In this document: piece by piece, positions 5,919 to 5,965 of the stretch | How the letters are laid out: each line of letters starts with the position of its first letter | Numbering within the stretch: position 1 is the first letter of the stretch | Origin: Desulfatirhabdium butyrativorans | Lineage (GTDB): Bacteria > Desulfobacterota > Desulfobacteria > Desulfobacterales > DYRK01 | Assembly (NCBI GenBank): GCA_020718785.1 | Contig: DYRK01000377.1 | Span: 1-5,965 of the forward strand | DNA: 5,965 nucleotides | Direction of reading: 5' to 3' | Position numbers and translations under genes: made by a program | Notes under the pieces: generated by a model | Database searches by the model: none | Told to the model about the DNA's origin: nothing | Seen by the model: only the letters and a program-made list of their open reading frames with translations

Positions 5919-5920
5919 CT

Positions 5921-5946
5921 CGTTCCCAAGCCCCGGCTTGGGAACG
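5921..5946. repeat. Dispersed palindromic repeat (CGTTCCCAAG type)
   Basis: The arms CGTTCCCAAGCC (5921-5932) and GGCTTGGGAACG (5935-5946) are perfect 12-bp complements around two bases. It begins two bases after the terminator's T run. Sequences of this GTTCCCA(A/C)GC...GC(T/G)TGGGAACG type are familiar to me as palindromes repeated many times in genomes of several environmental bacteria; copy number here cannot be seen. The remaining bases to 5965 show nothing further. Confidence 0.7.
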
Positions 5947-5965
5947 CATCTGCGCCCGAAGCCCC

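Overview
The window looks like chromosomal DNA of a sulfate-reducer-type Desulfobacterota (deltaproteobacterium), probably in or near Desulfobacteraceae/Desulfococcaceae. This is an inference from three things: the DUF4911-miaB-bifunctional nuclease gene order, the style of the RNase Z-like protein, and abundant short tandem and palindromic repeats between the genes. No rRNA, tRNA, CRISPR array, complete insertion sequence or phage gene is visible. The genes are ordinary housekeeping genes of nucleic-acid metabolism. The unusual material is between them.

Left half (minus strand, read right to left): recJ (3224-1506) is followed by a 142-residue protein I do not recognise (1415-987) and an RNase Z-like metallo-beta-lactamase-fold hydrolase (962-1), which runs off the left edge with 320 codons visible. 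The last two genes are separated only by four copies of a 7-bp repeat that supplies the stop codon, the spacer and the first base of the next start codon.

Centre (3225-3550): this is a divergent intergenic region. Next to recJ lies a roughly 102-bp element with near-perfect 24/25-bp terminal inverted repeats flanked by TA, resembling a MITE. Next come a consensus TATAAT box and a 119-bp array of 17 heptanucleotide units. The array switches from CTGGG-type to CCCAG-type units and would fold into a long hairpin directly upstream of the next ribosome binding site.

Right half (plus strand): a small DUF4911-type protein starting at TTG 3551 overlaps the start of miaB (tRNA methylthiotransferase, 3778-5181). 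A 173-bp spacer with a paired REP-like hairpin element and a possible promoter follows, then a bifunctional nuclease (DUF151) family gene (5355-5849). The unit ends in a clear intrinsic terminator (5893-5918), followed at once by a 26-bp near-perfect palindrome of a dispersed-repeat type.

Functional themes are single-strand DNA processing (RecJ), tRNA maturation or modification (RNase Z-like, MiaB) and a small nuclease-family protein. I see no convincing novel multi-gene system. The best leads are the repeats that sit exactly at translation or transcription signals of recJ, DUF4911-miaB, the RNase Z-like gene and the DUF151 gene, plus the unrecognised protein at 987-1415.
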